64,000 nt of DNA from Notolepis coatsorum. Its lineage: Eukaryota; Chordata; Actinopteri; Aulopiformes; Paralepididae. Location of the stretch: the NCBI GenBank assembly GCA_963971535.1, contig OZ020589.1, forward strand, positions 77,970,159 to 78,034,158, written 5' to 3'. Below, in pieces: positions 46,432 through 57,476 of this stretch; position 1 is the first letter of the stretch; each line of letters starts with the position of its first letter. The notes below the pieces were generated by a model, which worked only from the letters and a program-made list of their open reading frames with translations, was not told where the DNA came from and did not search any database. The position numbers were made by a program, and so were the translations under genes.

Positions 46432-48855
46432 GTGGACCCCCTTGCTGAACCGGTCCACCACAGTCAGAAGGACTGTGTTTCCCTGGGACGGTGGAAGACC
46501 TGTGACGAAGTCCAACGCCACATGGGACCAAGGGCGGCTCGGAATGGGAAGTGGCTGTAATAGACCGGAGGGTGCCTGGTGGGAGGCCTTGCTGCGGGCG
46601 CAGACCGTGCAGGCCAGAACAAACTCCTTGACGTCGTTCCTCATGGTGGGCCACCAGAATCTACGAGCCAGGAAGGAGAAAGTGCGATGAACGCCGGGGT
46701 GGCAGGCAAACCGGCTGGTATGGCCCCATTGGAGAACCCGGATCCGGACTGGGTCGGAGAAGAAGAGGCGACGAACAGGTACGTTGCTGGGAGCGGGATG
46801 GAAACGTAGGGCACGCCTGACCACGGTCTCGATGCCCAAGGTGACCACTCCCACCACCCTGACCTCTGGGAGGATGGGAGTCGGATCCTCAGTGGTTGGA
46901 GCTCCCTTGGAGTGTAACCGGGACAGAGAGTCGGCCTTCGTGTTGCGGGACCCAGGGCGAAAAGTCAACGAGAAGTCGAACCGACTGAGGAAGCTGGCCC
47001 TCCTTGCCTGCCGGCCGTTGAGGCGCTTGGATGCACGGATGTACGTCAAGTTCTTATGGTCCGTCCAAATGGTGAACGGTTCCTCGGCCCCCTCCAGCCA
47101 ATGACGCCACTCCTCCAAGGCAGCCACTACCGCCAGCAGCTCCCGATTGCCAATGTCATAGTTCCTCTCGGCAGGAAGGAAACGACGAGAGTAGAAAGCG
47201 CACGGATGGACCTTCTGGTCCGTCGCCGACCGCTGAGACAAGATAGCCCCTAGTCCAGTATCCGAGGCGTCCACCTCCACAATAAACTGCCTCTTGGGGT
47301 CTGGGTGGAGCAAGACCGGGGCGGTGGTAAACTTCTTCTTGAGGGAATGGAACGCAGCGCAGGCCGCTGGAGACCAGTCAAACGGCAGGGAGGGAGAGGT
47401 CAGCCTGGTAAGTGGTTCCGCCACTTGGCTGTAGTTCCGGATGAACCTCCGGTAAAAGTTTGCGAACCCGAGGAAGCTCTGTAGCTCCTTCCGAGAGGTG
47501 GGTTCCGGCCACTCCTCCACGGATCGGATCTTGCGAGGGTCGGCTCGGGTCAGGCCGCTCTCCACGATGAAGCCAAGGTAATCGACGGAGTCGGAGTGGA
47601 AACGGCACTTCTCTGCCTTAACGAAGAGCCGGTTGTGGAGGAGGCGCTCCAGTACTCGGCGGACATGCTGGACGTGTTCCTCGAGAGTCTTGGAGAAGAT
47701 GAGGATGTCGTCCAGGTATACCACCACAAACTCCTCGAGCATGTCACGGAGGACGTCGTTCATGAGCGCCTGGAATACCGCCGGAGCGTTGGTGAGGCCG
47801 AACGGCATCACCAGGTACTCGTAATGACCCCTGGGAGTCTTGAAGGCGGTCTTCCATTCATCGCCCTCTCGGATACGGACCAGATGGTAAGCACTCCGGA
47901 GGTCCAGTTTGGTGAAGTCGGTTGCCTGGGTGAGGGGCTCGAAGGTGGAGTTCATGAGAGGAAGAGGATATTTGTTCTTAATGGTGAACTCGTTGAGTTG
48001 GCGATAGTCAATGCAGGGTCGAAGGTCTCCATCCTTCTTCCCAACAAAAAATAAACCGGCCGCCACCGGGAAGGACGAGGGCCAAATGAGGCCTGCTGCC
48101 AAGGACTCAGAGATGGATTTATCCATCGCTGCCTTCTCAGGGACGGTCAGACTGTAGAGGCGGCTGCCGGGAAGGGGGGCCCCTGAGCGGAGGTCGATGG
48201 CACAGTCGTAAGGCCGGTGAGGAGGAAGAGCCTGAGCCCGGGACTTGCTGAAAACCTCCCCGAGGTCATGGTACTCGGGGGGAATAGTTGAGAGGTCCGA
48301 GGGCGGCACACAAGGGGAACTCCGGGGCGAAGGACTGGACGCCGCCTGAAGACACTGGGCATGACAGGAGGAGCTCCACCCCATGATGGTGCCGGAGGAC
48401 CAGGCGATGTGGGGCTCATGCAGCACGAGCCAGGGCCGACCCAGGACTACTGGGACAAGAGGGGATCTGGTAATAAAGAACTGGAGTCTCTCAACGTGGT
48501 TACCAGCAATGGTGAGGAGGACAGAACAGGTGCGTTGAGTGATGTCAGCCAGGCGGTGCTGATCCAGCGCGAAAACCTCCAAGGGCCTCTCGAGGTCCTC
48601 AAGTGGAATGTTGGCCTGGGTGGCAAACTCAACATCCAGGAAACTCTCATCAGCACCCGAGTCAATGAGTGCACCCACCGTCACCCGCTGGTCCGCCCAG
48701 GCTAGGGTGACGCTCGTCAGACGGTTAGGTGGTGCACGGATGTGGGAACAGGAAAAACGGCTCACCAGGATCTCCCGGGATCCCGGCGAGCCTGGTCTTT
48801 TGGCCGGGTAGGGCAATTGGAGATACGGTGTCCATCCCGGCCGCAGTAGAGACAT
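46432..48855 (-). pseudogene. Gypsy pol: protease, RT, RNase H, integrase N-terminus
   Basis: An open stretch of 812 codons ending in a LINE insertion. Protease [10 protein letters not shown] is at residues 64-73. [48 protein letters not shown] and [10 protein letters not shown] (about 380-383). RNase [34 protein letters not shown]. The integrase zinc region ([15 protein letters not shown] ... CTVCARSK) and the first catalytic aspartate ([11 protein letters not shown]) lie just before the break. Catalytic residues are intact up to that point. Confidence 0.93.
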
Positions 48856-48974
48856 AGGCCGGACCTGAGCCTGGACTCCCGTTCGGCCGGGCTAAGGAGG
48901 GGACAGGACGGTCAGCAGAACAGTCACGAGTACGGGGGGTCTGGGGAACCTCTGGGGGTCCCAGTCGTGCTCTC

Positions 48975-49798
48975 TCACGCCTTCTCTCCCGGAGGCGTCC
49001 GTCGATGCGAATGGCGAGGCTGATAAGGCCCTCGAGAGAATCGGGCTCCTCTCGGGTCCCTTACAGCGTCGTTGAGCCCCTTCAGGAAGGTGAGATGAAG
49101 CGCCCGATCATTCCAACCGCTCTCGGTTGCGGCCAGTCTGAACTTCAGCGTGTAGTCGGTGACACTGCCACTGCCCTGCCGGAAGGTGCCCAACCGAGCT
49201 CCCGGGTCCTGGCCACGAGCTGGGTGGTGGAAAACCCTTCGGAGCTCTGCCACGAAGTCTGGGTATGAGAAACAAAAATCAGCCCTCATAGACCAGGAAG
49301 CATTAACCCACTGTGCTGATCGGCCTGTGAGCAGGTTAGTCACGCTACTCGGGCTCCCTCTGACGTAAATCGGCTGGGTTGATGAATGAAAACCAACTCA
49401 CATTGCATGATGAATGTGGCACACTCCTCGAAGTTACCGTCGAACAAACGTGGGTTGGAGAGACGGGGCTCCCGAGGTGCGAGGTCGGGAGGTGCGGGGT
49501 CTGTCGCTGCGGCGGGTGGTGATCTGGCTGGGACTCCTGGCACAGGTGGGGTTAAAAGCAGGGTGTTAAATGCTGCACTGAGAGCCTGTAGCTGGTGCAG
49601 AATATCAGCCTGCTGATTACCCTGGATAGTCTGCTGGGTGGCCAGAGTGTCAAGAGAATCCTGAATTGGCTGGACCTGGGCCCGGAGGTCCTGCACAGCA
49701 GCCGCAGCCGCACCTAACTGTTGGGTGTGGTCGTTGGTCAGCTGGATCTGGACCGCCAACGCTGCTCTAACTCTGTCTGTGTCGGCTGGGGTCGACAT
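48975..49798 (-). pseudogene. Gypsy gag
   Basis: The frame at 49340-49798 starts only 14 bases after the LTR, has an N-terminal coiled-coil-like stretch (LRAQVQPIQDSLDTL) and reaches RLFDGNFEECATFIMQCEL. A frameshift near 49345 moves to 48975-49343, which carries FVAELRRVFHHPARG and LTFLKGLNDAVRD, the Ty3/Gypsy capsid C-terminal region. A second shift follows. The zinc knuckle ([14 protein letters not shown]) can be read in another frame around 48830-48862. Confidence 0.85.
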
Positions 49799-49799
49799 G

Positions 49800-49809
49800 G
49801 TCGGGTCGT
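49800..49809 (-). promoter_or_regulatory. Self-complementary primer-binding site
   Basis: On the element strand ACGACCCGAC lies 3-4 bases after the LTR and one base before the gag ATG. It is the exact complement of GTCGGGTCGT at 50359-50368, the predicted 5' end of the transcript. Tf1/sushi-group elements are known to prime reverse transcription with their own RNA 5' end instead of a tRNA. Confidence 0.7.
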
Positions 49810-49811
49810 AA

Positions 49812-50486
49812 AGTTATGGTTTGTAAACAACCCCAACAGGACGGCACAGACAGGTAGTTCAGAGTTAGCCAAAAACCAGGGCGTATTTATTTCCAAAACA
49901 GAGAAGAGCAAAAACAACAAAAAGCATAAGGGGAGAATGTCCTTGAGCAGAGACGGCACTGTGGCGTTGCGCCTCTGACTCTGCGGCTCTGCAGCTACTT
50001 GGACATCCACTCGGGGAGGAACAGAGAGAGAGAGAATGTCAACAAACGAGCGTATGGAATACGAGGCAGTCCAGTATTATTAGCTGAGTCCAGTACTAAC
50101 ACAAGCGACACATCTTCAGTGTTTACCAAAACACACAAAAACAGAAAGGTCCCGAGTCCAGGAAAATGCGAGGAAAAAACAGAGCATCCAAAAAGGTATG
50201 TTTCCAAAAACTCACCAAGGCGCAATTGCGCAAAGCGATCTACGAGGCACAGATCCACGGATGGCAGAGAGGAGCAAGAGCGGCGACTTCCAAAGACGTT
50301 CTGGAGAAACGACCGAGAAACACACGGGAGGAACAAGCAGCAGGTAGTGGTAAGCAAAACGACCCGACACAGAACGTACAGAACCCCAGAGTATATAAGG
50401 GCTCCACCGAGCTGATTTGAAACTCACTTCAGGTGCGTGAGGGCAATTGGTACCTGGAAGCGTGCGGTATTGGACCAATCCTCACA
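49812..50486 (-). mobile_element. Gypsy 5' LTR
   Basis: On the minus strand it opens TGTGAGGATTGGTCC and ends CCATAAC. A TATA element (TTATATAC, around 50391-50398) lies 24-29 bases before the inferred RNA start at 50368. It is about 96% identical to the 3' LTR, with small indels near 50087 and 50150. Confidence 0.93.
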
Positions 50487-50491
50487 CCTAC

Positions 50492-50885
50492 GTTGTCATC
50501 TTTGGAGTGAAACAGCTGAACTTGAGGTGAGAGGACTTTTTGTGTTTTTCATGTCCATTTGTAAATATTCCGCTCCTCAGTATTTTTCTTCTAGGCTTTT
50601 ACACAATTGGTTTATAATGAAACAATTATTACCCTTAAAAAGTGTGAAGGGATATCTATAGTTTAGATTGTTGTTAGCTAGCTAACTAGTTGTTAGATGG
50701 CTGTTAGCCTTGATGCTATCAAGACATTCCAGTTGGGGTTGGTCGTCACATTTTCTTTGGGATTGGTTGTCACATGTTGTGTAGGCTATTATTGTTAGGC
50801 CGATTTATTGTGTTCTTATTTTGTTATATAGGATGGCCTAAAGATGTGTTTCCTGTTTATGTTCATGTTAATATGTATTAAGTTA
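50492..50885. other. Receiving locus between Gypsy and L1
   Basis: AT-rich, with GGTCGTCACAT (50741) and GGTTGTCACATG (50765) motifs and a TTAGCTAGCTAACTAG palindrome near 50674. No gene is recognised. Confidence 0.5.
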
Positions 50886-50902
50886 TGTATTTGTCAACTT
50901 GT

Positions 50903-51737
50903 TTTTTTTTATATTTAATTTTTTTTATTATTTTTTAAACAAACACATAAACATAAACATAACAACATAAAATTAGATATACAAGCATTAATTAACAGTG
51001 CACATCCAATGAAATCACCATTTAAATAAATGTATTATACAAGATATACACCTAATACTTGCTATCTAAAACCCTACACACATACTGTATGCTCTCGCTC
51101 GCTCGCTCCCCCCCCCCCCCCCCCCCCCCGGGCCCCCCCTTGGATAATCCATCCATTATCATTCGCTCCTAACCAGGCACTACAATTATATGCTAGCTTT
51201 TATTCTCTCCACCACTTCTAACCACATTGTAATTTTGGATTCACTGAGACCCAAAATTCTTGCTGTAGATATTTCTAGATAAATCACATCGAGATATGTA
51301 AGAATCCAGACCTTCCGGCAATTTCTTTCCGGTTGAAACCATCGTGATGCTATCAGCTTTTTAGCCGCTGTGATACCAGATAAAACCAATCTCTTTAGCT
51401 GTATAGGTACTGCACACTCAAAAACATCATTCAACAGTAATACAGAGGGGTGTACAGGTATATTCAGAGTTAAGAGATTTGATAATTGCTGGGTCACTTC
51501 TTTCCAGAATATCTTAACTGGTGGGCAGTCCCAGTACATGTGCATAAATGTACCCTCATCCCCATTTGTACATAAGGAGCATTTGGAGTCTTGTTTAAGA
51601 CCCATTCTGTTCAGTCTTATAGGAATCAAGTATGTCCTATGAATATAGTTAAGATTGATTTGTTGATGGTCCGGGTTCCGTGACGCAAGTCGAACATTTG
51701 CCCAGGCTTCTTGCCAATAAAAATTTATTTCCAGGTC
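50903..51737 (-). mobile_element. 5'-truncated L1-like LINE with 17-bp target duplication
   Basis: TGTATTTGTCAACTTGT flanks it on both sides (50886-50902, 51738-51754). An A-rich tail (T-rich on the plus strand, 50903-50937) and a truncated 5' end are hallmarks of L1 target-primed insertion. A 16-base C run lies near 51111. Confidence 0.92.
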
Positions 51738-51767
51738 TGTATTTGTCAACTTGTGAATGCAATTCAA
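51186..51767 (-). pseudogene. L1-like ORF2 C-terminus
   Basis: The frame contains NYIHRTYLIPIRLNRMGLKQ and the cysteine motif CSLCTNGDEGTFMHMYWDC, diagnostic of the L1/Tx1 ORF2 C-terminal region. The true insert ends at 51737; the first residues are flanking DNA. RT and endonuclease are absent. Confidence 0.85.
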
Positions 51768-52036
51768 CTTTCAAATTTAGTTCTGCCTTCTTGTCTTCTT
51801 TTTAAGATTTTCCCATTAAAACACATGGTGACAACCAACCCCATAGCGTGTGACAACCATCCCCAAGATGGGGTTGGTTATCACAATGTGTCAGAGTGTC
51901 TTTGATAGGTGATTAACTCTTTAAATAAGAACAACATTCTATTTGTTCACTTGCTTTAATAGGCGAAATGACAATAATCAAACAAGTCATGAGTCGGGGG
52001 AAACGTGTGTCTGTTTACATCAGAGCAGTAGCCTAA
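51755..52036. other. Receiving locus, right part
   Basis: Three further GTGACAACC/GGTTATCACA motifs lie within 51825-51885. No ORF. Confidence 0.5.
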
Positions 52037-52263
52037 CTACTTCCCTTTCCGGTGCGTGCACCAATATGTAACCGGAGTGCAATATTCCCTATCTCCTCCC
52101 AAGTCTTTAACACAACTACAATAAAGGCTCAAATAAAACAATCCTAGAATAGCAACACTGCAACAGCAAACAGTAAACAGCAGAGTCAAGTGCACCAGTT
52201 GCGAACCAACAAGTATAGCATACAACACAAGCACCACCCACGTAAAGTCAGTCCATAGAAAAG

Positions 52264-54330
52264 TCACTGTGCCAGGCGGGCACGCAGGTCGCCCTGGCAG
52301 ACCGGCGTAACCCCAATGCCAGCGGCGGCGGCGACGCGACAAAGTCCGGCGGAGACGGAGCCACCGGGGCCACGGGGGCCGGCAGCGGGTCCCGAGCCGG
52401 TGTCACCGGCGGGCCGTGTCCAGCGCTGAGGAGAGCTTGCCGACGGCGGTGCAGGTGGCAGGCTGGACCGAGGTCCCGTCACGGGCAACCCAGAGCTGCG
52501 TGTGAGGCCAGGCAGCCGAGGAATGACGACGGACACTGGCGCGGCGACGCGGACTGGCAGATCATCATAGATCGATCGGGGCGGAAGCCGGTCATCGCGA
52601 ACCGGGTAGAACTTGCGCAGGAATCTCCTGTTTCGAAGCGTGACCCTGCCGGAGCCGTCAATCTTGACCACATACTGATCGTGCTGACGCACCTCCACGA
52701 CGCAGCCCGTCCTGTCCCACTTGTTGGGGTGGAGCCCTGTCTGGTTCTGCACACGGACCAAGTCCCCCACTACGAGCGGAGGGAGGCGTTTAGTGTGCTC
52801 TGCCCAGGTGCTCGCTGTGCGGATGTGGCGTTTGCGGAGGGCCTCCTCCCTCGCTGTCAGCGTCTCGCGCCAAGTCTCATGCGGCCTGTACTTTCCGGGG
52901 GCAATCGGGATGAAATCACGTATCGGGCGGCCGAACACGCACATGGCCGGGGAAATCTTCGTGTCTGAGTCAGGCGTATTGCGGTATTGCAGAATCGCCC
53001 TCTGCACAGCATCGGTGTCAAGGTCGCCCTTCGGGCCAGTGTTGTCAGTGATCAGCCGTTTCATGGTCTTCACCCCAATCTCCGCACGGCAGTTGCTGTG
53101 GGGGAACGCCACTGATGAAAGGCGGTGGTGGACGCCCCATCTTCGCAGGAAAGACCTGGTCTCGGCAGAGGTGAACTCAGGCCCCCCTGTCTGACGAGAG
53201 CTCTTCAGGCGTCCCGTATGTCGCAAAGGCGCGATGTAAGTGGCATATGAGGTCGGGAGCGCCACCTGATGTCCTTGAGACAATCGGCCAGTTCGAGTAA
53301 CGGTCCACCGCCACGAGGTAGTGTACACCCTATGCATGAAAAAGTCAGAACACACCGCCTGGAATGGGTAAACGGCGGGGATGGGCGGGGTCGGTGGGGC
53401 CCCAGGTTGCGAGGGCGCCATCCGGTGGCAGTGCTCGCAGCTGTTCCGAGCGGCGCTGATGTCGGCTGACATGCCCGGCCAGAACACAGAGGATTCCGTG
53501 CGAGCCGTCATCATCGAGACGCCCTGGTGTGCAGCATGGAGGGCGCTCAGTACCTCACCTCGTAGTGAAGGCAGTATGATCACCCTGTCCTTGAACAGGA
53601 CCACCCCGTCAGTGGATGTGATGTCATCGCGGTACTGGTGGAAGCCGCGAATCGCCTCCGGCATCCCGACCCTTGACTCAGGAAAGCCATCAGCCACCAT
53701 CTCCTCCAACGTGCGCATATCGCCGTCGCTGCTAGTGGCATCCCTGACACGATCCCATGTCACAGACCGTAATGACTCCAGCCCTGCGGCGCACCACATC
53801 AGGTCACCATCCTCAATGTCGCTGTCGTCCTCCGGCTCAGCTCGGCGCAGGAGAGACAGCACGTCGGTGTGCGTGCTGGGCGAGAGGTGGGTCACCTCGG
53901 TGGCGCTGTCGTCTGGAAGGTTCATGAGTGACGGCCGCGAGGTGCCGATCGGCCTGCGGGACATGGCATCTGCCGCCTTGTTCTTCATGCCCGGGACATG
54001 GACGATGCGGAAGCGATACCGCAGGGTCTTCTCCTTGAGGTTCCTGAGGCGGGGGTTGGGTATGTCGTCAAGTGCTCTGTCCGCAAGGAGTTTCAGTAGC
54101 GGCTTGTGATCGACTGCCACAATCAAGTTCTCGCAGCCCAGTACGAAGTAGCGTGCCTTGTCTAGGGCCTTGCCCTCCACAGGCGCGTATCTGGACTCCG
54201 CTGCGTGCGTGAACCTGCTGCCGACTAGGGTAATCTTCCACCCGTCGGTGCAGCAGAAAGGTCTAACTGGTGTGCACAGGCAGTGCTTCTGAAACAACCA
54301 AAATCCGAAACCTTCCTTCGACCAGTCTGT
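52264..54330 (-). pseudogene. Gypsy-like RNase H and integrase
   Basis: RNase H: ATDWSKEGFGFWL, SRYAPVEGKALDKARYFVLG, VAVDHKPLLKLL, AADAMSRRP. Integrase zinc region: HAAHQGVSMMTARTESSVFW then CEHCHRM. The core shows SDFFMH, a locally garbled stretch (about 53150-53350), then GPEFTSAETRSFLRRWGVHH and IGVKTMKRLI. The C-terminus has LVVGDLVRVQNQTG and VEVRQHDQYVVKIDG. Two short compensating frame changes are likely in the core. Confidence 0.85.
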
Positions 54331-54897
54331 GGCAAGGCATGTCGGCCTTGTCGAAGATGCGGACACTGCGCTCGATCTCCTGGACAATCTTGTCCTTCGA
54401 CTCGCAGAATATCTCCTCCAACTCCGGAGACCACTCGAAGCGCGCTCCGCTCTGCAGGAGTTTCCGGAACGGCAGCATACGTTTGGCCATACTGAAGGCG
54501 TAGGCCACTTGGTTGACAAGCCCAAACCATGATCTGACGTCAGTGATGTTGCGTGGACGTGGAAAGTCGTGGATCGCCTCCAGGTAGCGGCCGCACGGTC
54601 GTACACTGTCCATGGTGATCGTGAAGCCCGCAAAGTCTACTGTGGACGCGCCGAAGATGAACTTCTCCGGGTTGAGGATGATTCCGTTCCTGCCGCACAC
54701 ATCCAGCCATTCTATCACCTGGAAGTAACTCTCCTCGATCGTGTCAGCCCACAGCAGTGTGTCATCCACGCATTTGGTTTTGTTACCAATGTCCGCAACC
54801 ACCTCGTCGTACCGCCGTGAGTAACCATCCCCCGATGCCATGTACCCCTGCAGGGCCGAGAGGTATCGGTAGCGCCCCCACGGAGTGATGAACGTTG
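54263..54897 (-). pseudogene. Gypsy-like RT fragment
   Basis: The frame reads GYMASGDGYSRRYDEVVADI, then CVDDTLLWADTIEE, where VDD takes the place of YxDD, followed by LNPEKFIFGASTVDFAGFTI and a thumb/connection region. A frameshift near 54320 leads into the RNase H frame. The upstream edge at about 54897 is an abrupt loss of homology. Confidence 0.85.
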
Positions 54898-55634
54898 TCT
54901 AAGCCGGCACATTAAAGTTACTACCAAAATAAAAGAAGAAAGAAAAGAAGAAAGAAACCCCTGTTGGAGCACCCGGTCGTAGCTTGGGGACGTTGTGGCC
55001 GCAAACACAATGGCCCTTTCACTCCCTTGAGAGCCTGAGCAAATAAAAGGCTGTATTCCAGAGACCAGGAGAAAGCACGGGTTGTCCCTTTAATGAACAC
55101 GCATGCCTAGCAAAGTTCGCCACCACGGCGCTTACTAACAATGTCAAGTTCACGTTAAACAGTCTAGCCGTGGCTGGCTTTAGCACGCATGTATCATGAA
55201 GTCGGTGCTTCTCCGGCGATAAAAGGGGTCTCTGTAGACCGTCACCTGGTTCACCCCGGCCGGGGTGATGCGGGTAGTCAGTCGGTGGTCTGCTGGTCCC
55301 CGAAGCGTCCAGTAGAAGCCTTGGGTTGAAGCGTTCTCCTCTCATGGTTAGCTTGGTGAGCGCGACGAGCTAAGCTAACAGGCTAACTCACAATGACAGT
55401 GTTACTTAATAGCCGGTGCGGCTAACTGAGCTCACGACCTAGACTTCTAATTCGCAGAGTCTCCGTCATCGTCTCACGTTGGTCGGTTGACCGCTCTCCT
55501 CGCGGGCGTGACGTCTCGATAATATACACTTTACACTATACACTATACACGGCGTTACACTTAGTCACAGGGCCACTTTATTAGCCGTTAGCTGGATGCT
55601 TGCGGGGGCTCGCTATCGCACACCTGCTCTCATC
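54898..55634. other. Unassigned GC-moderate sequence
   Basis: No domain is recognised. The minus strand at 55019-55345 has a 108-codon frame of unknown meaning, and the ATTAAAGGGACAACCCG text near 55075 on that strand looks like an LTR polyadenylation region. TACACTATACACTATACAC lies near 55530. It may be part of an LTR. Confidence 0.35.
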
Positions 55635-56166
55635 ACATTTACATTTACATTTAGTCATTTAGCTGACGCTTTTATCCAAAGCGACTTACAAGTTCTGTAC
55701 GACAAGCCATCAGGAAGAGCACAACTCTATCAGCTGAGTAACAATGTTCATCAAAGTGTTGAGTGCTACAGTGTAGGTTAGTTTATTAGGACAAGTGCAT
55801 GACAGTATGGTTAGTTAGGGTTAGATTTTTTTTTTTTTTCTTTTTTTTTTAATTCAGATAATGGTTGAAGAAGTGCGTCTTTAGTCGACGGCGAAAGATT
55901 GGACGTGTTTCGGCTGTCCTAACTGGGGTGGGTAGTTCATTCCACCATTGTGGGGCAAGGACTGAGAATAGGCGACTTCTCTTTGATGACCCTCCCGGAG
56001 CTTGGATAGGAGTAGGTCTGAGGCGGCCAGAAGATGCAGAGCGTAGGGGTCATCAACGGTCGGCGCAGAGAGAGGGCGTGTTCCTTGCTTCCTCGTGTCT
56101 TCCACAGTACACCGGACGTCGTTCTTCTGACCACCAGTCTGACTATCCCGTACCACCCCCTAGTGT
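55635..56166 (-). mobile_element. L2 LINE 3' fragment
   Basis: Reverse of 33950-34440: the tail (ACATTTACATTTACATTTAG), 3' UTR, and RT C-terminus up to the RRLKTHFF region and about 90 codons before it. 5'-truncated. Confidence 0.9.
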
Positions 56167-56963
56167 TCGTCCTGCCAAGGGAACATATCGGAAAGTTCTG
56201 TGGAATGTCTGTATTGATTAGCGATATCTTTTCACAGACACATTCATGTGTCTACACAAAGATCATCATCATCATCATCATCATCACCAAGTTCAAGTTT
56301 CAAGTTCAAGTTTCTTTAATAGTTGTCATACAGAAGTACAGAATACTTTTATACAAAATGCTTCTTTCTGTTACGCTCCAGAGACTGTGCTAGACAAAAG
56401 ATAAGTATGAAATAAAATAAGTATAGCAAGCAAAAGTAAAAAATAGAAGTCATGTATGTAGACACAAGTGTTCAGTATGTACATATGTACAATGTTCAAT
56501 GCAGGATAGCAGTAACTGAGTTACCATACAATATACTATGCAATATACTAATATACAATATACTATATAGTGCAGAGCAGAAATGGGATGAGGTACAATT
56601 TAGGTACAATTTACAATTTACAGTAAGGTGTCCTGAGGTATGGGTTGTAGTGCAAATTATTTGCCAATAAATATAAAGTGTGTCTAGGTGTTCTAAAGTG
56701 TGTAGAGTGGGTGCTGCAGTGGGTTGATTGTTTAAAGTGAGTGTGTGCGGATGTGTGTGCTGTGAGTGCATTTGATGGTTGTTGCATAGTGTTATTGTTC
56801 GTTGAGCAACCTGATGGCCTGGGGATAGAAGCTTCTTCTGAGTCTTTCTGTGCTTGCCATGAGACTCCGGTATCGCTTGCCTGACTGCAGAAGTTCAAAG
56901 AGGCAGTTGTTTGGGTGGCTGGAGTCCTTGATAATTCTCTTAGCCTTACCCCTGCACCGCTTG

Positions 56964-57466
56964 TTTATTTTTATTTTTATTATTGATCTTTTTCCCCCTC
57001 CTTTTTCCTCCGATTTTCTCCCATCCCAATGTTAGTCGTTATGCCAATTCCCAATCCCCTTCCTGGTCGCTGCGCACTTACCCCCCACAGTCGGTCTGGG
57101 AGAGTGGAGGCTACCACGTGCTTCCTCCGACACACGTCCAGCCAATCAACCGCTTCTTTTCACCTGGCAGCGCGAATTCTCACTGAGAGGGCGTAGCGAC
57201 GCCGTGTGGAACGATCACACTATCCCACTTAGATCCTATCCGCGCTTAGCAGGCGCCCCGACTGAACTGTAGGAGTCGCTGTTTACAACGACCCGGACCC
57301 ACCCCGCCAGCTTCTCCCACCCTCTAATACTGCCAATTGTATTAGTGTGAACGGCCAGCCAAGCTGGTGACAACCCCGGAGCTGTGAGCTGGATTTGAAC
57401 AGGCGAATCCAGCCGCTCCGGGGTTGGTGACGAACGCAATCTCCGTTACGCCACCTGACCGCCCCC
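56964..57466 (-). mobile_element. tRNA-derived SINE (~500 bp) in Rex1-like LINE
   Basis: Perfect 10-bp duplications GCACCGCTTG (56954-56963, 57467-57476). On the minus strand it opens with an A-box GTGGCGTAACGG and a B-box-like GTTCAAATCC (near 57394), has a long unique body, and ends in an (AATAAAA)n-type tail. It is longer than most tRNA SINEs. The family is unknown to me. Confidence 0.88.
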
Positions 57467-57476
57467 GCACCGCTTG

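Larger units (their letters stand above)
44046..50491 (-). mobile_element. Full-length chromodomain Gypsy (Tf1/sushi-like) element
   Basis: Both LTRs (44051-44727 and 49812-50486) and 5-bp duplications CCTAC (44046-44050, 50487-50491) are present. In minus-strand order it carries gag, protease, RT, RNase H, integrase and chromodomain. A purine tract GGAGGGGGGGGTAC directly precedes the 3' LTR. Frameshifts in gag, integrase and the C-terminus and a LINE insertion (45726-46431) make it inactive. The primer site suggests self-priming. Confidence 0.95.
52037..54897 (-). mobile_element. Second Gypsy-like element, 5'-truncated
   Basis: A minus-strand pol lacking gag, protease and the RT start. The 3' side has a purine tract (GGGAGGAGATAGGGAATA, about 52085-52102) that may mark the LTR border, but no second LTR is seen. 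It is high in GC compared with its flanks. The C-terminal tail (PPRSIYDDLPVRV) is unlike the chromodomain element, so this is a different Gypsy lineage. Confidence 0.85.
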
